A stretch of DNA of 8,260 bases from Minisyncoccota bacterium. GTDB taxonomy: Bacteria > Patescibacteriota > Minisyncoccia > Phycocordibacterales > Phycocordibacteraceae. Made by a program: the position numbers and the translations under genes. The stretch lies in the NCBI GenBank assembly GCA_018062165.1, contig JAGOSU010000028.1, positions 1 to 8,260 of the forward strand, in the 5' to 3' direction. Of the stretch, positions 4,587 to 8,260 are shown in pieces (position 1 is the first letter of the stretch; each line of letters starts with the position of its first letter). The notes under the pieces are model-generated. The model made no database searches. It was given only the letters and a program-made list of their open reading frames with translations, and had not been told where the DNA came from.

Positions 4587-5366
4587 CTAGGCCGTAGGAA
4601 GCCTGAAGGCCCTGATAGCGTTCCCGAGAAGGGCCTCTCGGACCACCTCTTCATCCTCTCCTCGAATAGAGGCTACGGCCTTCACCACCTCCCGGACCGC
4701 AAGCGGGTCGTTCCTCTTCCCCCGGTTAGGGGCAGGCGCAACGTAGGGGGCGTCGGTTTCGGAGAGAATATTCTCAAGCGGCAGGTACTTCACCACCTCG
4801 TCGTAGTCGTGGGTAAAGGTCAGCACGGCCGTGAAGGAGAACGTGAAGCCAAGTTCAAGAAACTTCTGTGTAGTCTCAACATCGCCCACATAAAAGTGCA
4901 TGTTGCCTCGCACATTCTTTCCCTTGAGCATATCGATGGCATCGAGGTAGGCATCCATGCTCCCTTTTGAAGGGCGTGCATGAATCATGAGTGGCTTGTC
5001 GGTATCAAGCGCCAACTGAATGTGTTTATCAAAGACCTCCTTCTGTCGCGCCTTCTCATTCTCCGGCTCCTCAGGACGGAAGTAGTCGAGCCCGCACTCC
5101 CCTATCGCAACAACGTTCGGGTCTTCCGCGAGCTTTCGGTAGTAGCCATCGTCGTAGCCTTCTTTTGGTTTGTCGTTAGGATGCAGACCTACTGCCGCAA
5201 AGAGTGTCTTTCCGTCAGCGAGCTCTACAGCTCCTTTAGAGAGGGTGCTGTCGGTACCGACGATAAGTCCCCCGACTTCTGCCTCCTGCATGGAAGCCAA
5301 GAGTTCAGCGCGGTCTTCGTCGTACTGGGGAAACTGTATGTGGCAATGTGCGTCGAAATACTTCAC
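4587..5366 (-). CDS. tatD: TatD family metal-dependent hydrolase / deoxyribonuclease
   Basis: TatD proteins are TIM-barrel metal-dependent hydrolases of the amidohydrolase superfamily, with 3'-5' DNA/RNA exonuclease activity shown for some members. The 259-residue length is typical. Metal and active-site motifs appear in order: DAHCH (His7, His9), VGLHPND (59-65), GECGLDYF (Glu90), MIHARP (His129), NMHFYVGD (His157) and SETDAPYVAPAPNRGKRNDP (Asp205 and the family signature). The usual HCFSG around the fourth metal ligand is changed to HFYVG, though the histidine is kept. The start is GTG at 5366, overlapping the TGA of metG by four bases (GTGA), so translation is coupled; reading back upstream the frame has no better start. 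The pairing of metG and tatD is common in bacteria, but the functional link is not clear. The natural substrate is not known. Confidence 0.94.
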   Translation of the reverse strand: MKYFDAHCHIQFPQYDEDRAELLASMQEAEVGGLIVGTDSTLSKGAVELADGKTLFAAVGLHPNDKPKEGYDDGYYRKLAEDPNVVAIGECGLDYFRPEEPENEKARQKEVFDKHIQLALDTDKPLMIHARPSKGSMDAYLDAIDMLKGKNVRGNMHFYVGDVETTQKFLELGFTFSFTAVLTFTHDYDEVVKYLPLENILSETDAPYVAPAPNRGKRNDPLAVREVVKAVASIRGEDEEVVREALLGNAIRAFRLPTA

Positions 5367-6799
5367 GGAAGGCGCGGGAATAGGTTCACAGGCTTTGTGT
5401 TTGTCTGTACCGCAGCCATGATTGCGTTTGCCGTCGCTGGCATCAGCGGCGCCAAATGAGCAGCAAGTTTGGCAAGGTGCACGACAAGCTTTGCAATGAC
5501 CGCGCGTGCCTCTTCTGCAGTTGCCTCAACCTTAATCTTTTTGTACGGCTCCTCTGTCGTCATGTACTCATCGCCCTTGGCAACGTGCGTAAAGATAAGG
5601 TCCACCGCCTCGTTGAATTTAAATTCTTCGACAAGGTTCGCGAAGCCTGGTTCGACCTCAAGACCATCAAGTGCAACTGGTTCTCTAAGGTGCTCCTCTG
5701 CAAGCTTCATAACGCGCGCGACAAGGTTACCAAGCCCGTTCACCAAGTTGGCGGTGTACCACTCATCAAGGCGCTCCCACGTAATGTCGGAGTCTTCAAC
5801 TGGGTGTACGTGGCGAAGGAGCAAGTAACGCGTCGCATCTGTCCCGTACTTCTGCACAAGATCGTACGGGTTGATGACATTCCCCAACGACTTGCTCATT
5901 CTTTGCCCGCCAGAGTTGATGAAGCCGTGATAGAAGACCTGGTCACTGTTCTTAACTTTTGCCGACATGAGCATTGCTTGCCACATCAAAGACTGGAAGC
6001 GCACTTGGTCCTTCCCCGCCATCTGAAGAACGTGTCCTCCCTCCCAGAACTTGGCGAAGTTCCCTTCCGCGTCATCCGGCCAACCAAGCGTTGAGATATA
6101 GCTCGTGAGCGCGTCAAACCACACGTACATAACCTGAGAATCATCCCCCGGTACCGGCACGCCCCAGGAGAGCCGTGCCTTCTCGCGTGAGATGCTGAAG
6201 TCCTCAAGACCACCCTTCACAAAGGTAAGCGCCTCTTCGCGGCGCCACTCCGGTATAACGACATCCGGGCGAGAAAGGTACCCAACAAGCGCTTCCTGGT
6301 AGTTAGAGAATTTGAAGAAGTAGTTCTCCTCAGAAATGGTCTCCGGAGTTAATGAGGGATGAATGGTGCACTTCCCGTTCTCGTCGAGTTCCTTCTCTGT
6401 TTTGTACGCCTCACAGCCGACACAGTACAAGCCTGAATAGGTCTTCTTGTAGATATCGCCTGCCGCGTCACAGCGCCGCCACATTTCCTGCGCAGCTTTG
6501 TAGTGAGCTGGGTTCGTCGTACGGATGAAGGCGTCGTAGGAAAGATCGAGCGCACCGCCAAGTTTCTTAAATTCATCTGAGTAGTGGTCGACGTACGCGT
6601 GCACATCGGTCCCTGCTTTCTCAGCTGCCTGCAGTATCTTCTGACCGTGCTCGTCGGTACCGATATTGAAAAATACTTCATCACCCTTAAGGCGCAGCGT
6701 GCGCGCAAAGGCATCTGCCTGCACAAATTCAAGAGCATTGCCGATGTGTGGGTCGGCATTCACGTACGGAAGTGTCGTCGTGAGGTAGCGTGAGCTCAT
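5363..6799 (-). CDS. metG: methionine--tRNA ligase
   Basis: MetRS is the class I synthetase that charges initiator and elongator tRNA-Met. The 478-residue protein begins at MSSRYLTTTLPYVNADPHIGNALEFVQADAFAR with the HIGH-type motif HIGN (18-21). Next come GTDEHGQKI, a zinc knuckle with Cys126/Cys129 and Cys144/His147 (YCVGCEAYKTEKEL...GKCTIH), FVKGGLEDFSISR, and YVWFDALTSYIS. The KMSKS loop is RMSKS (300-304). ANLVNGLGNLVARVMKL starts the helical anticodon domain. The single-knob zinc pattern and the stop at NLFPRLP resemble the short, Thermus-like class, with no C-terminal EMAP-II/OB tRNA-binding extension. At GKDQVRFQS the usual RFH reads RFQ. It lies six bases after the transporter gene and overlaps tatD, so it is part of a tight operon. 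Confidence 0.97.
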   Translation of the reverse strand: MSSRYLTTTLPYVNADPHIGNALEFVQADAFARTLRLKGDEVFFNIGTDEHGQKILQAAEKAGTDVHAYVDHYSDEFKKLGGALDLSYDAFIRTTNPAHYKAAQEMWRRCDAAGDIYKKTYSGLYCVGCEAYKTEKELDENGKCTIHPSLTPETISEENYFFKFSNYQEALVGYLSRPDVVIPEWRREEALTFVKGGLEDFSISREKARLSWGVPVPGDDSQVMYVWFDALTSYISTLGWPDDAEGNFAKFWEGGHVLQMAGKDQVRFQSLMWQAMLMSAKVKNSDQVFYHGFINSGGQRMSKSLGNVINPYDLVQKYGTDATRYLLLRHVHPVEDSDITWERLDEWYTANLVNGLGNLVARVMKLAEEHLREPVALDGLEVEPGFANLVEEFKFNEAVDLIFTHVAKGDEYMTTEEPYKKIKVEATAEEARAVIAKLVVHLAKLAAHLAPLMPATANAIMAAVQTNTKPVNLFPRLP

Positions 6800-6805
6800 T
6801 GCACC

Positions 6806-7849
6806 TTACGCTTTCGCGCGCTTGCTCTTATCGAAGTCCATAAGGAACTCCTGGAGCGCCGCAGCAACCGGCACCGAGAGAAGAACGCCGAGGAATCCGG
6901 CGATGTTGCCGCCGACAATAAGTGCGAGGATGACCATCAGCGGAGGGAGACCGACGATCTTCTTCACCACGAGGGGGTAAATCAAGTTAGCCTGGAACAG
7001 GTTCATGATGAGGAAGACTCCCGCGACGAGTACCATAAGGGTAACGCCGCCTGTTGAGAATCCGATGATGAGCGCAGGTACCGCTGCAATGAAGGAACCG
7101 AAGATAGGAATAAGCTCTGCAACCGCAGTGAGAGCTGCGAGTAGGAGCGCATACGGCACCCCAAGAATAAGAAGAAGCAGATAGATGATGACGCCTGAGA
7201 GAAGCGAAAGGAGCAGCTGTCCTTGCATCCACTGCCCTATCTTCACGTGTGCACGGCGCCAAAGGCTAAGCACATACGGTTCGTATTTCTGTGGGGTGAC
7301 AATCTTGAGGAAATCATCAATGCCTGTCTCGCGAATGGCGAGATAGAACGACAACACAATCACGAGCAGCAAGGAGAAGATGCCGCCGAAGAACGAAGAG
7401 ACAAGACGGAACGCACCCTCTGACGTATCGACGAACGCTGAACGGAACGCGAAGATGGTATCCACGAGCGAGGTCTGCCCTTCCGCTGCCTGCTCTGCTG
7501 CTACTGAAAGACTCGTGAGGGAGGCTGGGAGATCAAGTGTCTCAAGATACTGCGGAGCCGAAAGGAAGAATGCTTGGGTGTCTTCCAAGAGTGGTGGGAG
7601 GAACACGTAGACGATGCCGAAGAAAGACCCGAACAACAGGAGGTACATGCCAAGGACCGCGAGCACGCGCGGAACCTTGTATTTCATGAAAAAGGCTACG
7701 CCAGGCTCCACTGCCGAAGCAATCACGATGGAAGTGAGCACGAGGAGGGCGAGGTCTCTGAGGAACCACAGCAAGTAGGCTGCGGTACAGATGAAGATAA
7801 TCATCACTATGGTGCCCGGGGTGATGGAGACGTTTATCTGCTTATCCAT
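6806..7849 (-). CDS. AI-2E family (PerM-like) membrane transporter
   Basis: This 347-residue integral membrane protein has the topology of the AI-2E transporter family (PF01594). There is an N-terminal cluster of hydrophobic helices (about 12-30, 33-47 and 61-85), a soluble loop of ~65 residues (86-150), then helices near 152-171, 211-240, 248-265, 268-285 and 302-332. Family signatures are visible: AVAELIPIFGSFIAAVPALIIG (about 242-263) and NLIYPLVVKKIVGLPPLMVILALIVGGNIAGFLGVLLSVPVAA (288-330). Members include AI-2 exporter TqsA and Na+/H+ antiporter-like proteins; substrate cannot be assigned from sequence, and autoinducer export should not be assumed. The gene ends six bases before metG. 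TACTAT (7857-7862 on the minus strand) ends seven bases before the ATG and could be a -10 element, without a clear -35. Confidence 0.93.
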   Translation of the reverse strand: MDKQINVSITPGTIVMIIFICTAAYLLWFLRDLALLVLTSIVIASAVEPGVAFFMKYKVPRVLAVLGMYLLLFGSFFGIVYVFLPPLLEDTQAFFLSAPQYLETLDLPASLTSLSVAAEQAAEGQTSLVDTIFAFRSAFVDTSEGAFRLVSSFFGGIFSLLLVIVLSFYLAIRETGIDDFLKIVTPQKYEPYVLSLWRRAHVKIGQWMQGQLLLSLLSGVIIYLLLLILGVPYALLLAALTAVAELIPIFGSFIAAVPALIIGFSTGGVTLMVLVAGVFLIMNLFQANLIYPLVVKKIVGLPPLMVILALIVGGNIAGFLGVLLSVPVAAALQEFLMDFDKSKRAKA

Positions 7850-7885
7850 AGGGAAGATAGTAGCACAATCCGTATTTCGGAGCGG

Positions 7886-8260
7886 TTAGAGCCAACCTTC
7901 GTCTTTGAACTCTCCTTCTTCTTGATGCCCAAGATTATTGAGCCTTTTAAGGAAAAGCTTCGCTGATTGTTTGTACCGTTCGAAATCCTGACCGTCCCAT
8001 TTTTGCTCGGTGGGGGCATGAAATCCTCCAAAAATATCGAGGCCGAATGGCGAACCTCCGTAATGAAAGACGTTAATGAGCCGCCCGAGTATCATCATTT
8101 TTTCTTGTGCTGTCTGGGCTTTCCAATAGGGATTTACAATGTCTTTCTCAACAATCTCTGTATTAAACATGTTCCCTTTCCATACCTGCAGGTCCATGAC
8201 TGGAGCAACCGCCTTCCAAAAACGATTGATGTACCCTTCGGTACTCTGGCTTATGTTGTT
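7886..8260 (-). CDS. unrecognised protein, 5' truncated by window edge
   Basis: I do not recognise this protein. The frame is open from the TAA at 7886-7888 to the right edge, giving at least 124 residues. A Met at base 8197 exists, but upstream codons read without a stop (STEGYINRFWKAVAPV), so the true start is probably outside the window. The sequence is soluble-looking, rich in aromatic, Lys and Gln residues: VWKGNMFNTEIVEKDIVNPYWKAQ, then MMILGRLINVFHYGGSPFGLDIFGGFHAP, then a charged tail (GHQEEGEFKDEGWL). No membrane helix or catalytic motif is obvious. Base composition is visibly more AT-rich than the neighbouring genes, which may point to a different origin. It ends 36 bases before the transporter gene on the same strand. 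No intrinsic terminator is seen between them; TCCG-TATTT-CGGA (7870-7882) is only a four-pair hairpin. Confidence 0.65.
   Translation of the reverse strand, partial: NNISQSTEGYINRFWKAVAPVMDLQVWKGNMFNTEIVEKDIVNPYWKAQTAQEKMMILGRLINVFHYGGSPFGLDIFGGFHAPTEQKWDGQDFERYKQSAKLFLKRLNNLGHQEEGEFKDEGWL

Noticed and set aside
4980..6094. Long plus-strand frames opposite tatD and metG (159 and 212 residues)
   Set aside because: They lie antisense to genes with full sets of catalytic motifs and look like complementary-strand artefacts.
7870..7882. TCCG-TATTT-CGGA hairpin as terminator of the edge gene
   Set aside because: A four-pair stem without a T run is too weak to call.
7574..7966. 130-residue plus-strand frame opposite the transporter start
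   Set aside because: It is His/Glu-rich sequence complementary to hydrophobic transporter codons and has no independent support.

Overview
The window looks like a core-genome segment from a Candidate Phyla Radiation (Patescibacteria) bacterium, most likely a Parcubacteria lineage of moderate GC (Kaiserbacteria-like). That placement is an inference. It rests on very tight packing, short or trimmed housekeeping proteins (68-residue S18, 146-residue SSB, 478-residue MetRS without a C-terminal extension), an EF-P whose loop-tip lysine is replaced, and a divergent S6 with acidic extensions. No in-frame TGA has to be read through and metG ends in TGA, so the standard bacterial code fits.

Layout, left to right. 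(1) Plus strand, 1-1832: the 3' end of ftsK (motor end plus DNA-reading gamma winged helix), a small membrane-anchored Ig-like protein joined to it by TAATG, and recA, whose start overlaps that gene by 86 bases. (2) Minus strand, 1798-2689: an ECF-type sigma factor followed, with a 14-base overlap, by a small two-helix membrane protein whose 3' end runs 35 bases into recA from the opposite strand. (3) Plus strand, 2734-3309: efp, divergent from the sigma gene across 44 bases. One odd palindrome (GTATGATAC) supplies a -10-like hexamer in both directions. (4) A perfect GC hairpin at 3317-3332 separates efp from the converging rpsR and can serve as terminator for both. (5) Minus strand, 8260 down to 3340: an unrecognised gene that runs off the edge, an AI-2E/PerM-type membrane transporter, metG, tatD (GTGA overlap), then the classic rpsF-ssb-rpsR cluster.

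The genes cover chromosome segregation and recombination (FtsK, RecA, SSB), translation (MetRS, S6, S18, EF-P), a metal-dependent nuclease/hydrolase (TatD) and a probable regulatory pair (sigma factor plus small membrane protein). No RNA genes, mobile elements, CRISPR arrays or long repeats were seen, and no gene-free stretch reaches 300 bases. I found no clearly new multi-gene system. The points most worth a second look are the sigma/membrane-protein pair with its shared divergent promoter, the EF-P tip substitution, the recA start overlap, the recurring -10 hexamers just upstream of start codons, and the unrecognised gene at the right edge.
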